A DNA stretch of 64,000 bases, from assembly GCF_039655775.1 (NCBI RefSeq), contig NZ_JBBYXJ010000001.1, forward strand, positions 1,821,501 to 1,885,500. Reading direction: 5' to 3'. This document shows, in pieces, positions 1 through 9,419 of the stretch. Within the stretch, counting starts at the first letter, position 1. Every line of letters begins with the position of its first letter. The notes beneath the pieces were generated by a model. The model was not told where the DNA came from and made no database searches. It was given only the letters and a program-made list of their open reading frames with translations. The stretch is from Iodidimonas sp. SYSU 1G8. Lineage in GTDB: Bacteria; Pseudomonadota; Alphaproteobacteria; SMXS01. Position numbers and translations under genes: made by a program.

Positions 1-893
1 TCATCAACGCCGCCGTTCCGGAAACCATCGGCGGCTCGGCCGACCTGACCGGCTCCAACAACACCAAGAGCAAGGGCCAGGGCGTCGTGAAGCCGGGCGA
101 TTTCGCCGGCTCCTTCATCCATTACGGCATCCGCGAACACGGCATGGCCGCCGCCATGAATGGTCTCGCCCTGCATGGCGGCCTGATCCCGTACAGCGGC
201 ACCTTCATGGTGTTCACCGATTATTGCCGCCCGGCGATCCGCCTGTCGGCGCTGATGCACCAACGCGTCATCTACGTCATGACCCATGATTCCATCGGTC
301 TGGGCGAGGATGGTCCGACCCATCAGCCGGTCGAGCATCTGGCCAGCCTGCGCGCCATGCCCAATCTCAACGTCATGCGTCCCGCCGACGTGGTCGAGAC
401 CGCCGAATGCTGGCGCATCGCCCTCGAATCGCCTCGGACGCCGAGCATCCTGGCGCTGAGCCGCCAGAATCTGGCGCAGGTCCGTCTGACGGAGGCCGGC
501 GAAAACCTCTCGGCGCGCGGCGCCTACGAATTGCTGCCCGCCGATGGCGACGCGAAGGTGACGCTGTTCGCCACCGGCTCGGAAGTCGGCATCGCCGCCG
601 AGGCGCGCACGAAGTTGCAGGAACAGGGCGTACCGACCCGCGTGGTGTCCGTGCCGTCCTTCGAGCTGTTCGAGGCGCAGCCCGCCGACTACCAGCGCAA
701 AGTGCTGGGCGAAGGTACCGTGCGCATCGCCATCGAGGCGGGCGTGCGCCAGGGCTGGGAACGCTTCATCGGCGTGGACGGCGCCTTCATCGGCATGAAC
801 GGGTTCGGCGCGTCCGCCCCGATCAAGGCCCTTTATGAACATTTCGGCATCACTGCCGCACGGGTTGTCGCCGAAGCCAACGCGCGTCTTTAA
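1..893 (+). CDS. tkt: Transketolase, C-terminal part (truncated by window edge)
   Basis: This is the C-terminal part (about 297 residues) of transketolase, which moves two-carbon ketol units between sugar phosphates in the pentose phosphate pathway. The open frame starts at base 3 and runs to a TAA at 891-893; the N-terminal thiamine-diphosphate domain lies outside the window. The pyrimidine-binding domain shows the family blocks [14 protein letters not shown] and [15 protein letters not shown], and the C-terminal domain shows [11 protein letters not shown]. It precedes gap by 32 bases on the same strand, a common alphaproteobacterial order (tkt-gap-pgk-fba), so co-transcription is likely. 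Confidence 0.96.
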   Translation, partial: INAAVPETIGGSADLTGSNNTKSKGQGVVKPGDFAGSFIHYGIREHGMAAAMNGLALHGGLIPYSGTFMVFTDYCRPAIRLSALMHQRVIYVMTHDSIGLGEDGPTHQPVEHLASLRAMPNLNVMRPADVVETAECWRIALESPRTPSILALSRQNLAQVRLTEAGENLSARGAYELLPADGDAKVTLFATGSEVGIAAEARTKLQEQGVPTRVVSVPSFELFEAQPADYQRKVLGEGTVRIAIEAGVRQGWERFIGVDGAFIGMNGFGASAPIKALYEHFGITAARVVAEANARL

Positions 894-925
894 AAAACCA
901 AGAGTTCTAGAACGGAGAAAAGCTC

Positions 926-1939
926 ATGACGGTTCGGGTTGCCATCAATGGTTTCGGCCGCATCGGCCGCCTTGTGCTGCGTGCGATCATCGAGAACAGC
1001 CGTGACGACATCCAGGTCGTCGGCATCAACGATCTCGGCTCGGTCGAGGACAATGCCTTCCTGCTGAAGTACGATTCGGTCCACGGCCCGTTCCGCGGTC
1101 CGGTGACGGTCGATGGTAACACCATGGATGTCGGCCAGGGCCCGATCCGCATCACCTCCGAGCGTGATCCGTCCAAGCTGCCGTGGAAGGAACTGAAGGT
1201 CGATATCGCCTTCGAGTGCACCGGCATATTCACCAGCGGCGACAAGGCCCGCGCCCATCTCGAGGCCGGCGCCAGGAAGGTGCTGATCTCGGCGCCCGGC
1301 ACCGACATCGACCTGACCACCGTGTTCGGCGTCAACCACGACAAGATCGAGGCCGGCCACAAGATCATCTCCAACGCGTCCTGCACCACCAACTGCCTGG
1401 CGCCGGTCGCCAAGGTGCTGCACGAGGCCATCGGCATCGAAGCCGGCTTCATGACCACGGTCCACGCCTACACCGGCGACCAGAGCCTGGTCGACACCCT
1501 GCACAAGGACCCGCGCCGCGCCCGCGCCGCCGCCATGTCCATGATCCCGTCGACCACCGGCGCCGCCAAGGCCGTCGGCCTGGTGCTGCCGGAACTGAAG
1601 GGCAAGCTGGACGGCACATCGATCCGCGTGCCGACCCCGAACGTCTCCATGATCGACCTGAAGTTCATCGCCAAGCGCGACACCAGCGTCGAGGAAATCA
1701 ACGAGGCGATCCGCAAGGCCGCCGGCGGCAACGATCCGCTCGGCCAGGTGCTGAACGCGGTCGACGAGCCCTGCGTCTCCATCGACTTCAACCACAACCC
1801 GGCCAGCTCCAGCTTCGACCTGACCCAGACCCAGGTCGTCTCGGGCAAGCTGGTGCGCGTGCTGAGCTGGTACGACAACGAATGGGGCTTCTCCAACCGC
1901 ATGTCGGACACGGCCCGCATCATGGCGAGCTTCGGCTGA
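926..1939 (+). CDS. gap: Glyceraldehyde-3-phosphate dehydrogenase
   Basis: Cytoplasmic glyceraldehyde-3-phosphate dehydrogenase (337 residues, normal length) catalyses NAD(P)-dependent phosphorylating oxidation of glyceraldehyde-3-phosphate in glycolysis and gluconeogenesis. The N-terminus has the nucleotide-binding INGFGRIGR motif. The catalytic block is [12 protein letters not shown], with the active cysteine at about residue 153, and the C-terminus carries the family block [13 protein letters not shown] purine-rich site (GGAGAA) lies just before the ATG. The stop codon is four bases before pgk, indicating one operon. Confidence 0.98.
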   Translation: MTVRVAINGFGRIGRLVLRAIIENSRDDIQVVGINDLGSVEDNAFLLKYDSVHGPFRGPVTVDGNTMDVGQGPIRITSERDPSKLPWKELKVDIAFECTGIFTSGDKARAHLEAGARKVLISAPGTDIDLTTVFGVNHDKIEAGHKIISNASCTTNCLAPVAKVLHEAIGIEAGFMTTVHAYTGDQSLVDTLHKDPRRARAAAMSMIPSTTGAAKAVGLVLPELKGKLDGTSIRVPTPNVSMIDLKFIAKRDTSVEEINEAIRKAAGGNDPLGQVLNAVDEPCVSIDFNHNPASSSFDLTQTQVVSGKLVRVLSWYDNEWGFSNRMSDTARIMASFG

Positions 1940-1943
1940 TCCC

Positions 1944-3152
1944 ATGAGCACCGACGCGCAGGGCGGTCTGAAGCGTTTCCGCACTCTCGACGACCTCGAT
2001 GTCGCCGGCAAGACCGTCCTGGTCCGCGCGGACCTGAACGTGCCCATGCGGGACGGCGAGGTCAGTGACGACACCCGTATCCGTTCGGTCATTCCGACCC
2101 TCAAGGCGATCCTCGCCCGGGGCGGCAAGGTCGTGGTGCTGTCGCACTTCGGCCGGCCGAAAGGCAAGCGGGTGCCCGAGGCCTCGCTGCGTCCGGTCGC
2201 CGAGCCGCTGGCCCGCGCGCTCGGCCGTCCGGTCGCGTTCGCCGAAGATTGCGTCGGGGATGATGCCAGGAAGATCGTGAAGGGCCACGACGTGGTCCTG
2301 CTGGAGAACCTGCGCTATCACGCTGGCGAGGAAGCCAACGGCGAAGGCTTCGCGGCGAAACTCGCCGAGCTGGGCGACCTGTTCGTCAACGACGCCTTCT
2401 CGGTCTCGCACCGCGCGCATGCCAGCGTCGAGGCGATCACCCGCCACCTGCCCTCGGCCGCCGGCCTATCCATGCAGGCCGAACTGCAGGCGCTGGAGAA
2501 GGCGCTGCACAATCCCGACCGGCCCGTGGCGGCCATCGTCGGCGGCTCCAAGGTGTCCACCAAGCTCGACGTGCTCGGCGCGCTGGTGAACAAGATGGAC
2601 TATTTGATCATCGGCGGCGGCATGGCCAACACCTTCCTCTACGCCAAGGGCGTCGATGTGGGTGCCTCGCTGTGCGAGAAGGACCTGAAAGACAAGGCGC
2701 TCGAGGTGCTGGCCCGCGCCCGCACCACCGCCTGCAAGATCCTGCTGCCGATCGACGCCGTCGTCGCCCAGGAACTGGCCGCGAACGTGCCGGTACGGGA
2801 AGTGCCGGTGCGCGAGGTGGAAAGCGACGACATGATCCTCGACGTCGGCTCCGACACCATCGAGGAACTCAAGCACACCCTGCGCCGCTGCAAGACGCTG
2901 CTGTGGAACGGCCCGCTGGGCGCGTTCGAGATCCGCGGCTTCGACGTCGGCACGGTCGCCCTGGCCCGCGAGGCCGCCCGCCTCACCCGCGACGGCAATC
3001 TGTTGTCGGTGGCCGGCGGCGGCGATACCGTATCCGCGCTCAACAATGCCGGTGTGTCGCACGACTTCACCTACGTGTCCACCGCGGGCGGCGCCTTCCT
3101 CGAATGGGTCGAGGGCAAGGAGCTGCCGGGCGTCAAGGCGCTGCAAGTCTAG
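1944..3152 (+). CDS. pgk: Phosphoglycerate kinase
   Basis: Phosphoglycerate kinase (402 residues) transfers phosphate between 1,3-bisphosphoglycerate and ADP, yielding 3-phosphoglycerate and ATP. Family blocks are visible: VRADLNVPM near the N-terminus, SHFGRPKG, ENLRYHAGEE, GGSKVSTKLDVL, and the C-terminal nucleotide loop AGGGDTVSALN. The ATG is four bases after the gap stop, so the ribosome-binding site lies within the end of gap. Its product 3-phosphoglycerate is one candidate side-chain precursor for the F420 pathway encoded 6 kb downstream; that link is only an inference. Confidence 0.98.
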   Translation: MSTDAQGGLKRFRTLDDLDVAGKTVLVRADLNVPMRDGEVSDDTRIRSVIPTLKAILARGGKVVVLSHFGRPKGKRVPEASLRPVAEPLARALGRPVAFAEDCVGDDARKIVKGHDVVLLENLRYHAGEEANGEGFAAKLAELGDLFVNDAFSVSHRAHASVEAITRHLPSAAGLSMQAELQALEKALHNPDRPVAAIVGGSKVSTKLDVLGALVNKMDYLIIGGGMANTFLYAKGVDVGASLCEKDLKDKALEVLARARTTACKILLPIDAVVAQELAANVPVREVPVREVESDDMILDVGSDTIEELKHTLRRCKTLLWNGPLGAFEIRGFDVGTVALAREAARLTRDGNLLSVAGGGDTVSALNNAGVSHDFTYVSTAGGAFLEWVEGKELPGVKALQV

Positions 3153-3197
3153 AATTTCAAGCTCGTGACCATCTGGATCTAGGGAACAGAAATCATC

Positions 3198-4118
3198 ATG
3201 AAGACCACCCGCACCGTCAAACAGATCCTCAGCTACTACGAGTCGGACAATGCCGGCACGAAGGGCAACCTGAACCGCATTCTGATGACCGGCAAGCTGG
3301 GCGGCACCGGCAAGATGGTGATCCTGCCCGTCGACCAGGGCTTCGAGCACGGCCCCGCGCGCAGCTTCGCGCCGAACCCGGCCGCCTACGACCCGCACTA
3401 CCACTTCCAGCTGGCCATCGACGCCGGCCTGAACGCCTTCGCCACGCCGCTGGGCATGATGGAAGCGGGCGCCGACACCTTCGCCGGCCAGATCCCCACC
3501 ATCCTGAAGGTCAACTCGTCGAACTCGCTGGACGATTCCAAGAACCAGGCGATCACCGGCACCGTCGGCGACGCGCTGCGCCTGGGCTGCTCGGCCATCG
3601 GCTTCACCATCTATCCCGGCTCCGACCACTGCTTCGACATGATGGAAGAGATCCGCGAAATGGCCGAGGAAGCCAAGTCGGTCGGCCTCGCCGTCGTGAT
3701 CTGGTCCTATCCGCGCGGCGGCGCCATCAGCAAGGACGGCGAGACGGCCATGGACATCTGCGCCTATGCCGCGCACATGGCCGCCCTGCTCGGCGCCCAC
3801 ATCATCAAGGTGAAGCTGCCCAGCGACTTCCTCGAGCAGAAGGAAGCCAAGGCGGTCTACGAGAAGCAGAAGATCGACCTGTCCAGCATGGCCACCCGCG
3901 TGAAGCACATCATGCAGTCCTCGTTCAACGGCCGCCGCATCGTCGTCTTCTCGGGCGGCGCGACCAAGGGCGCCGACTCGGTCTATGACGATGCCCGCGC
4001 CATCCGCGACGGCGGCGGTAACGGCTCGATCATCGGCCGCAACACCTTCCAGCGCCCGCGCGACGAAGCGCTCGCCATGCTCAACACCATCATCCGCATC
4101 TATCAGGGCAAGGAATGA
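3198..4118 (+). CDS. fba: Class I fructose-bisphosphate aldolase (FbaB/DhnA type)
   Basis: A Schiff-base aldolase of the archaeal/DhnA type, cleaving fructose-1,6-bisphosphate into the two triose phosphates. The family signature is seen in [12 protein letters not shown] near residue 37, WSYPRGG in the middle, the lysine-containing [11 protein letters not shown] (probable Schiff-base lysine), and the phosphate-binding GGATKG near the C-terminus. At 306 residues it is the short bacterial form; E. coli FbaB is longer. An AGGGAACAG site precedes the ATG. Its last codons overlap thiE (ATGA), so the two are translationally coupled. No metal-dependent class II aldolase is present here. Confidence 0.95.
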   Translation: MKTTRTVKQILSYYESDNAGTKGNLNRILMTGKLGGTGKMVILPVDQGFEHGPARSFAPNPAAYDPHYHFQLAIDAGLNAFATPLGMMEAGADTFAGQIPTILKVNSSNSLDDSKNQAITGTVGDALRLGCSAIGFTIYPGSDHCFDMMEEIREMAEEAKSVGLAVVIWSYPRGGAISKDGETAMDICAYAAHMAALLGAHIIKVKLPSDFLEQKEAKAVYEKQKIDLSSMATRVKHIMQSSFNGRRIVVFSGGATKGADSVYDDARAIRDGGGNGSIIGRNTFQRPRDEALAMLNTIIRIYQGKE

Positions 4119-4762
4119 CCCCGGAGGGGCGCGAACCGACTCGGCTCTACCTGATCACGCCGCCGCGGATCGATCTGGATCCCTTCTCGCGTACCCTGAC
4201 CGAAGCGCTCGACAGCGGCGATGTCGCCTGCCTGCAGCTCCGCCTCAAGGAGGTGCCGGAAGATGACATCCGCCGCGCGGTCGATGTGCTGCTGCCGATC
4301 ACCCAGGCCTATGACGTCGCCCTGCTGCTGAACGACGACGCCCGGCTCGCCGCCGAACTGGGCGTCGATGGCGTTCATGTCGGCCAGGAAGACACGCCCT
4401 ATGACGAGGCGCGCAGGCTTCTGGGGCCGGACGCCATCATCGGCGTGACCTGTCACGATTCCCGCCATCTCGCCATGGAAGCCGGCGAAGCGGGCGCGGA
4501 TTACGTGGCCTTCGGCGCGTTTTTTCCGACGACCACCAAGACGCCCAAATTCACCGCGGGCCTCGATCTGCTGAGCTGGTGGCAGGAACTGATGGAAATC
4601 CCGTGCGTCGCCATCGGCGGTATCACGGTCGAGAACTGCCGCCCGCTGGTCGAGGCCGGGGCCGACTTCCTCGCCGTCTCCGCTGGCGTCTGGGGTCACG
4701 ACAAGGGACCGGGCGACGCGGTAAGGCAGTTCAACGCCATCTTCGACAGCACCTCCTCCTAA
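4115..4762 (+). CDS. thiE: Thiamine-phosphate synthase (ThiE family)
   Basis: TIM-barrel enzyme of the ThiE/TenI family (215 residues), which couples the hydroxymethylpyrimidine and thiazole moieties to make thiamine phosphate. Recognisable blocks are LYLITPP at the N-terminus, [31 protein letters not shown] (the Mg-pyrophosphate region), GVTCHDSRH, and [25 protein letters not shown]. The start overlaps the aldolase stop by four bases. The position behind tkt-gap-pgk-fba is functionally suggestive, since transketolase uses thiamine diphosphate. TenI-like paralogues look similar, but the DDAR and TCHDS blocks favour true ThiE. Confidence 0.88.
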   Translation: MTPEGREPTRLYLITPPRIDLDPFSRTLTEALDSGDVACLQLRLKEVPEDDIRRAVDVLLPITQAYDVALLLNDDARLAAELGVDGVHVGQEDTPYDEARRLLGPDAIIGVTCHDSRHLAMEAGEAGADYVAFGAFFPTTTKTPKFTAGLDLLSWWQELMEIPCVAIGGITVENCRPLVEAGADFLAVSAGVWGHDKGPGDAVRQFNAIFDSTSS

Positions 4763-4807
4763 CCTCCAGTCCTCGCCGCCCCGCATCGGTGCGCCGGAAA
4801 CCCGGCG

Positions 4808-4836
4808 TTGCCTGTGGCGGGGCTTGCCCCTATAGT
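4808..4836 (+). promoter_or_regulatory. Sigma-70-type promoter for efp
   Basis: TTGCCT at 4808-4813 and TATAGT at 4831-4836 are separated by exactly 17 bases, a good housekeeping promoter. The predicted transcription start, around 4843, leaves a leader of about 36 bases before the efp ATG. It lies in the 116-base gap after thiE, so efp-suhB probably has its own transcript. Confidence 0.55.
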
Positions 4837-4878
4837 CCGCGCCGCTCCCGGACAGCCCAGAAAGCAAAGCGTCAGACC

Positions 4879-5439
4879 ATGAAAGTCAACGGCAACGCCA
4901 TCAAGCCCGGCTACATCATCGAGCACAATGGCGGCCTGTGGCGCGCGGTGCGCACCGAGCACACCCAGCCCGGCAAGGGCGGCGCCTATCTGCAGGTGGA
5001 ACTGAAGAACATCCGCGACGGCTCCAAGCTGAACGAGCGTTTCCGCGCCGCCGAGGCCGTCGAGCGCGTGCAGCTGGAGTTGCGCCCGTTCCAGTACCTG
5101 TATGGCGACGACGACAACCTGACCTTCATGAACACCGAGAATTACGAACAGATCGAGATCAAGCGCGAGCTGGCCGGGGAACAGAGCGTGTTCCTGCAGG
5201 ACGGCATGATGGTCGAGATCGCCGTCTATGAGGACGAGCCGCTGTCGGTACAGATGCCGCAGAAGGTCATCCTCGAAGTCGCCGAGACCGAGCCGGTGAT
5301 GAAGGGCCAGACCGCCGCCAACTCCTACAAGCCCGCCATCCTCGCGAACGGGGTCCGCGTCTCGGTGCCGCCCTTCGTCGGCACAGGCGACAAGGTCGTG
5401 GTGAACACTGAAACTTTTGAATACATGGAACGAGCGTAA
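4879..5439 (+). CDS. efp: Translation elongation factor P
   Basis: Elongation factor P (186 residues, full length) binds the ribosome between the P and E sites and relieves stalling at polyproline stretches. The N-terminal KOW-like domain ends in the loop TQPGKGGAY, with lysine 33 at the position that is beta-lysylated in E. coli. The C-terminal S1-like OB domains contain GTGDKVVVNTETFEYMERA. A longer open frame extends upstream, but the ATG at 4879 gives the exact family N-terminus (MKVNGNAIKPG). No EpmA or EpmB modification gene is in this window. Confidence 0.97.
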   Translation: MKVNGNAIKPGYIIEHNGGLWRAVRTEHTQPGKGGAYLQVELKNIRDGSKLNERFRAAEAVERVQLELRPFQYLYGDDDNLTFMNTENYEQIEIKRELAGEQSVFLQDGMMVEIAVYEDEPLSVQMPQKVILEVAETEPVMKGQTAANSYKPAILANGVRVSVPPFVGTGDKVVVNTETFEYMERA

Positions 5440-5445
5440 ACACGC

Positions 5446-6276
5446 ATGGCCGTCAAATCCGCGATCATCAATGTCATGGCCAACGCCGCGCTGAAAACGG
5501 CGCCGCAACTGGTCCGCGACTTCGGCGAAGTCGAACAGCTTCAGGTGTCCAAGAAGGGGCCGTCCGATTTCGTGTCCATGGCCGATCTGAAGGCCGAAAA
5601 GACCCTGCACCGCGAACTGAGCAAGGCACGGCCCGATTTCGGCTTCATGATGGAAGAACAGGGCACCATCGAAGGCGCCGACAAGTCACAGCGCTGGATC
5701 ATCGATCCGCTCGACGGCACCACCAACTTCCTCCACGGTATTCCCCATTTCGCCATCTCCATCGGCTACGAAAAGGATGGCGAGATCCTGGCCGGCGTCG
5801 TCTACGACCCGGTGAAGGACGAGATGTTCTGGGCCGAACGTGGCCGCGGCGCCTGGATGAATGATCGCCGCCTGCGCGTTTCCGGGCGCTCGGACCTGTC
5901 GCAGTCGGTGCTGGCGACCGGCATCCCCCATTTCGGCCGCGGCAACCACCGCGAGTTCCTTGTTCTCGCCGAACTCTTCATGGCCCGCACCGCCGGCATC
6001 CGGCGCATGGGCGCGGCGTCGCTGGATCTGGCCTATGTGGCGGCCGGCCGCTACGAGGCGTTCTGGGAAGCCGGACTGAGCGCGTGGGACGTGGCCGCGG
6101 GCCAGATCATCGTCCGGGAAGCCGGCGGCTACGTCACCGACTATGCCGGCCGCGACAAGGCGGTCCAGAGCGGCGAAGTGCTCGCGGCCAACGACCAGCT
6201 TCATGCCAGCCTCTCGAAGCTGATTTCGGAAACGCGACGCGAGATCGCGGCGCGGGCCAAGACAGCCTCGAATTAG
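5446..6276 (+). CDS. suhB: Inositol monophosphatase family protein (SuhB-like)
   Basis: Mg-dependent phosphatase of the IMPase family (276 residues), hydrolysing inositol-1-phosphate or related sugar phosphates; SuhB members also act in ribosomal RNA antitermination complexes. Metal-binding motifs are present: EEQG near residue 67, DPLDGTTNFLHG, and the C-terminal WDVAAGQIIVREAGG. It begins six bases after efp, and efp-suhB adjacency is common in alphaproteobacteria. The family is certain. Whether it serves inositol metabolism, 3'(2')-nucleotide hydrolysis or a SuhB role cannot be told from sequence. Confidence 0.9.
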   Translation: MAVKSAIINVMANAALKTAPQLVRDFGEVEQLQVSKKGPSDFVSMADLKAEKTLHRELSKARPDFGFMMEEQGTIEGADKSQRWIIDPLDGTTNFLHGIPHFAISIGYEKDGEILAGVVYDPVKDEMFWAERGRGAWMNDRRLRVSGRSDLSQSVLATGIPHFGRGNHREFLVLAELFMARTAGIRRMGAASLDLAYVAAGRYEAFWEAGLSAWDVAAGQIIVREAGGYVTDYAGRDKAVQSGEVLAANDQLHASLSKLISETRREIAARAKTASN

Positions 6277-6302
6277 CCCGACCCAAACCCTATGTCTCAG
6301 CG

Positions 6303-6845
6303 ATGACGATCAAACCGACACCGGCCCGATCGGCCATCGCGGCCTTCGTGGTGGCCTTTGCACTGCTCCAACCCGCGCTGGCGCAGGAAGGAGACGGCAT
6401 CGATATCAACATGGATGCGCTGCGGAACCGGCCCAAACAAGCCGCGCCAGAGCCGCCGCCGCCACCGCCACCGCCGGTCGTGAAGCCGGCGCCTCCAGCG
6501 GGCGAAAAGCAGGCCAAAACGCCGCGTCGCTGGGCCGGCAAGAGCATCACCATTCTGTTCCAGGGAACCGAGCTGGCCCTTTCCGCCTCGGCCAGTCAGC
6601 GGCTGGACAGTATCGCGGCCCAGGCCGCGAGCACCACCCAGCGGCTCGAGCTGATGTCCTATGCGGGTACGGCCGACCAGCGCGCCAGCGATACGAGGCG
6701 CCTCGCCCTGCAACGCGCCATCACGGTTCGTAATTACCTCATCGGCAAGGGAATGGATGGATCGCGAATCGCGCTGCGCCCTCAGGGACCGGCGGCGGCG
6801 GGCGAACAGCCCGAGCGGGTCGACGTCCGCTTCCAGGACGAGTAA
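6303..6845 (+). CDS. Secreted OmpA-C-like domain protein
   Basis: A 180-residue exported protein. Residues 1-28 form a signal peptide (hydrophobic core AAFVVAFALLQ, cleavage likely after PALA). Next comes a proline-rich linker containing eight consecutive prolines, then an OmpA-C/MotB-like peptidoglycan-binding fold with LELMSYAGT and RRLALQRAITVRNYLIGKG. It probably tethers the envelope to peptidoglycan. The domain is short compared with Pal or OmpA and no lipobox is evident. The ATG at 6303 was chosen because the upstream in-frame sequence is the shadow of suhB and the signal peptide starts here. The polyproline stretch is a typical EF-P-dependent substrate, and efp lies 1.4 kb upstream. 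Confidence 0.8.
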   Translation: MTIKPTPARSAIAAFVVAFALLQPALAQEGDGIDINMDALRNRPKQAAPEPPPPPPPPVVKPAPPAGEKQAKTPRRWAGKSITILFQGTELALSASASQRLDSIAAQAASTTQRLELMSYAGTADQRASDTRRLALQRAITVRNYLIGKGMDGSRIALRPQGPAAAGEQPERVDVRFQDE

Positions 6846-6848
6846 CGA

Positions 6849-8693
6849 CTAACCGCCGATCACGCTGAGGCGGCGCTCGGGACCGGCGCCGAACTGCAGC
6901 TCGGCCAGGCTGGCGTAGAGCCCGCCCTTGGCCTGCAGCTCCTGATGCGTCCCCTCGTCGACCAGCCGTCCGCCGTCGATCACCAGAATCCGGTCGGCCT
7001 TCAGTACGGTCGCAAGACGGTGGGCGATGACGATAGTGGTGCGGTTCTGCATCAGGCGCTCGAGCGCCGTTTGCACCACCTGTTCGCTCTGGGCGTCGAG
7101 CGCGCTGGTGGCCTCGTCGAGCAGCAGGATGGGCGGATCGCGCAGGATCGCCCGCGCGATGGCGATCCGCTGCCGCTGACCGCCCGACAGCTTGACGCCG
7201 CGTTCGCCCAGTTGGGTATCCAGCCCCTGCGGCAGGGCGCCGAGAAACTCGTCGGCCGCCGCCGCCTGGATGGCCGCCCGCACCTCGGCGTCGGTGGCGC
7301 CCGGCCGCCCGTAGCGGATATTCTCCAGCGCCGAGGCGGCGAAGATCATGGTGTCCTGCGGAACGATGCCCATGCGGCCACGGACCGCGCCCGGATCGGC
7401 CTGGCGCAGGTCGACGCCATCGACCCGGACGCTGCCCTGTTCCGGATCGTAAAACCGCAGGAGCAACTGGAAGACGGTCGACTTGCCGGCGCCCGACGGC
7501 CCGACCAGCGCGACGGTCTCGCCCGCCCTCACCGCGAAGGACAAGCCTTCCAGCGCCGGCGCGTTCGGCCGTGACGGATAGTGGAAAGTGACGTTCTCGA
7601 ACGCGACCTCGCCGCGCGGCGGCTGAGGCAACGCCACCGGATCGGCCGGCGCCTTGATACCGGGCTCGACCTGCAGCAATTCCATCATTCGTCCCGCGGC
7701 GCCCGCCGCGCGCAGCATCTCGCCATAACTCTCGCTGACGCCGATCACCGAGCCCGCGACCATGACCGAGAAGAAGACGAACTGGGCCAGTTCGCCATTG
7801 GTCATGCGTCCGGCCATCACGTCGTGCGCCCCGATCCACAGGACCAGGTCGATGACGCCCACGGCGAGCAGGATGACGAGGAAGGTCAGCCAGGCGCGCG
7901 CCTTGATCCGGCGCACCGCCGTGGCGAAGGCACCCTCGCCGACCCTGTTGAAGGCGTCGCGATCGGCCGCCTCGTGGGTGAACGCCTGAATCGTCTGGGT
8001 CGCGCCGAAGCCTTCCGTGACCATGGCGCCGATATCCGCGATACGGTCCTGGCTGGCGCGTGACAGGTTCCGTACTTTCTTGCCGATCAGCATGATGGGC
8101 GCCAGCACCAGCGGCACCGCCAGCAGGACCAGCAGGGTCAGTTTCAGATTGGTCAGGCCGAGCGCGATCAGGCCGCCGACGACCGTCAACATGCCGCGCA
8201 GCGCCACGGAAAGACTGGAGCCGACAACCGACTGGATCAGCGTCGTGTCGGCGGTCAGCCGCGACGCGATTTCGCCGGAGCGGTTCTCGGTGAAAAATGT
8301 CGGACTGAGCGAGATGACGTGGCCATAGACCGCCGCCCGCATGTCGGCGACGACCCGTTCGCCCAGCCACGAGACCAGCGCGAAACGCACCGCCGTCGCC
8401 GCCGCCAGCACCACGACCACGCCGAACACACCCAGGAAGTACCAGTTCACGTTGGGCTGATTGGCCATGTCGAAGCCCATGTCGACCATGCGGCGCATGG
8501 CCGGACCGAAGGCCATCACGGCGGCCACGCCGATCACCAGGGCAACGACGGCGCTGGCGACCAGCGCGCGATAGGGCTGGACGAAACGCAGCAGAAAACG
8601 CAGCTGTCCCAGATCCCGCTTGCCGGCGCGGGCGAAGACCGGACTGAGGATTTCGGCCTGCGGATCTTTTTCGGTCACGCGCTTTCTTCCCAT
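6849..8693 (-). CDS. ABC exporter, fused membrane and ATPase domains (MsbA type)
   Basis: A 614-residue half-transporter that acts as a homodimer in the inner membrane, exporting lipids, drugs or peptides. The N-terminal type-1 exporter domain has about six hydrophobic segments (for example LVASAVVALVIGVAAV and WYFLGVFGVVVVLAAATA). The C-terminal ATPase has Walker A GPSGAGKST near residue 397, the signature LSGGQRQR near 504, and Walker B ILLLDEATSALD near 525. An upstream extension of the frame exists, but ATG 8693 begins the recognisable protein. It converges on the OmpA-like gene with only three bases between stops. The substrate is unknown. Confidence 0.9.
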   Translation of the reverse strand: MGRKRVTEKDPQAEILSPVFARAGKRDLGQLRFLLRFVQPYRALVASAVVALVIGVAAVMAFGPAMRRMVDMGFDMANQPNVNWYFLGVFGVVVVLAAATAVRFALVSWLGERVVADMRAAVYGHVISLSPTFFTENRSGEIASRLTADTTLIQSVVGSSLSVALRGMLTVVGGLIALGLTNLKLTLLVLLAVPLVLAPIMLIGKKVRNLSRASQDRIADIGAMVTEGFGATQTIQAFTHEAADRDAFNRVGEGAFATAVRRIKARAWLTFLVILLAVGVIDLVLWIGAHDVMAGRMTNGELAQFVFFSVMVAGSVIGVSESYGEMLRAAGAAGRMMELLQVEPGIKAPADPVALPQPPRGEVAFENVTFHYPSRPNAPALEGLSFAVRAGETVALVGPSGAGKSTVFQLLLRFYDPEQGSVRVDGVDLRQADPGAVRGRMGIVPQDTMIFAASALENIRYGRPGATDAEVRAAIQAAAADEFLGALPQGLDTQLGERGVKLSGGQRQRIAIARAILRDPPILLLDEATSALDAQSEQVVQTALERLMQNRTTIVIAHRLATVLKADRILVIDGGRLVDEGTHQELQAKGGLYASLAELQFGAGPERRLSVIGG

Positions 8694-8702
8694 TGCGCGC
8701 AC

Positions 8703-8732
8703 CGTATAGCAGCACCGGGGCCGAAACGCCAA
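8703..8732 (-). promoter_or_regulatory. Candidate promoter for the ABC exporter
   Basis: On the minus strand TTGGCG (8732-8727) and TATACG (8708-8703) are 18 bases apart. Transcription would begin around 8696, only a few bases before the ATG at 8693, implying a nearly leaderless message or a start further downstream. No clear Shine-Dalgarno precedes the ATG. Confidence 0.35.
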
Positions 8733-8871
8733 CAGGGGGCCATCGACTGACGCGGTATCAGCGTGACGCTTTTTGCGTGCCGCCGACATGGCTTGCGGTC
8801 GCAAAGCCAACCGCCTAACCTCCGAAACCGAATCGTCAACGCTAACTTTTCCGGGAAGAGAGACTGGTGAA

Positions 8872-9396
8872 ATGACCAAATACGCCGAAGATTACGAAGA
8901 CGTCACCCAATATCCGCTGGACCCCGATCGTGAAGCGCAGCTGCGCCGCATGCAGAAGGAATGCACCTTCATCTGGACCAACAAGTCGGGCGAACCTGTC
9001 GGCGTGATCATGTCCTACCTGGACACGGAAGATGGTCGCCTCTGGCTGACCGGTGCCGAACAGCGCGCCCGCTTCCCGGCGGTCAAGCGCGATCCGCGCA
9101 CCTGTGTCGTCATCACCAGCGCCGGCACCGAATGGGGCGCGGGCAAGACGGTGACCTACAAGGGCATCTCGGTCATTCACGACAAGGCCAACCGACAGAT
9201 CAAGGATTGGTTCTATCCGACCTTCGCCCGCAAGCTCTATGGTCACGTCAGCGAAGCGCGCGTGCAGCAGTTCGTCCAGTTCCTGGACTCGCCGGCCCGC
9301 GTGGTGATGGAATTCATTCCCACCAAGAAGATCGTCTATGACGGCGACAAGATGGCCAAGGCCACGCCGGCCGTCGACGGCGTCTCGAACCGCTAA
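8872..9396 (+). CDS. PPOX-fold flavin/F420-type protein
   Basis: A 174-residue protein of the pyridoxamine-5'-phosphate-oxidase-like split-barrel superfamily, whose members bind FMN, F420 or heme. Supporting blocks are GVIMSYLDTEDGRLWLTGAEQRARFPAVKRDPRTCVVIT, read at residues 42-80, followed by a TYKGISVIHD strand. The ATG is preceded by GGGAAGAGAG. The position at the edge of an F420 biosynthesis island suggests a deazaflavin-dependent reductase role, as known for some members of this superfamily. The cofactor and substrate are not readable from sequence. Confidence 0.75.
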   Translation: MTKYAEDYEDVTQYPLDPDREAQLRRMQKECTFIWTNKSGEPVGVIMSYLDTEDGRLWLTGAEQRARFPAVKRDPRTCVVITSAGTEWGAGKTVTYKGISVIHDKANRQIKDWFYPTFARKLYGHVSEARVQQFVQFLDSPARVVMEFIPTKKIVYDGDKMAKATPAVDGVSNR

Positions 9397-9419
9397 CTCA
9401 ACAGAAAACGGGGAACATT

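Noticed and set aside
890-2167. Long minus-strand open frame (425 codons) antisense to gap
   Set aside because: It lies opposite an unmistakable gap gene and shows composition-driven arginine/glycine/alanine/histidine-rich sequence; such frames are expected in high-GC DNA. The same holds for the long antisense frames opposite pgk, fbiC, the RND genes and wzc.
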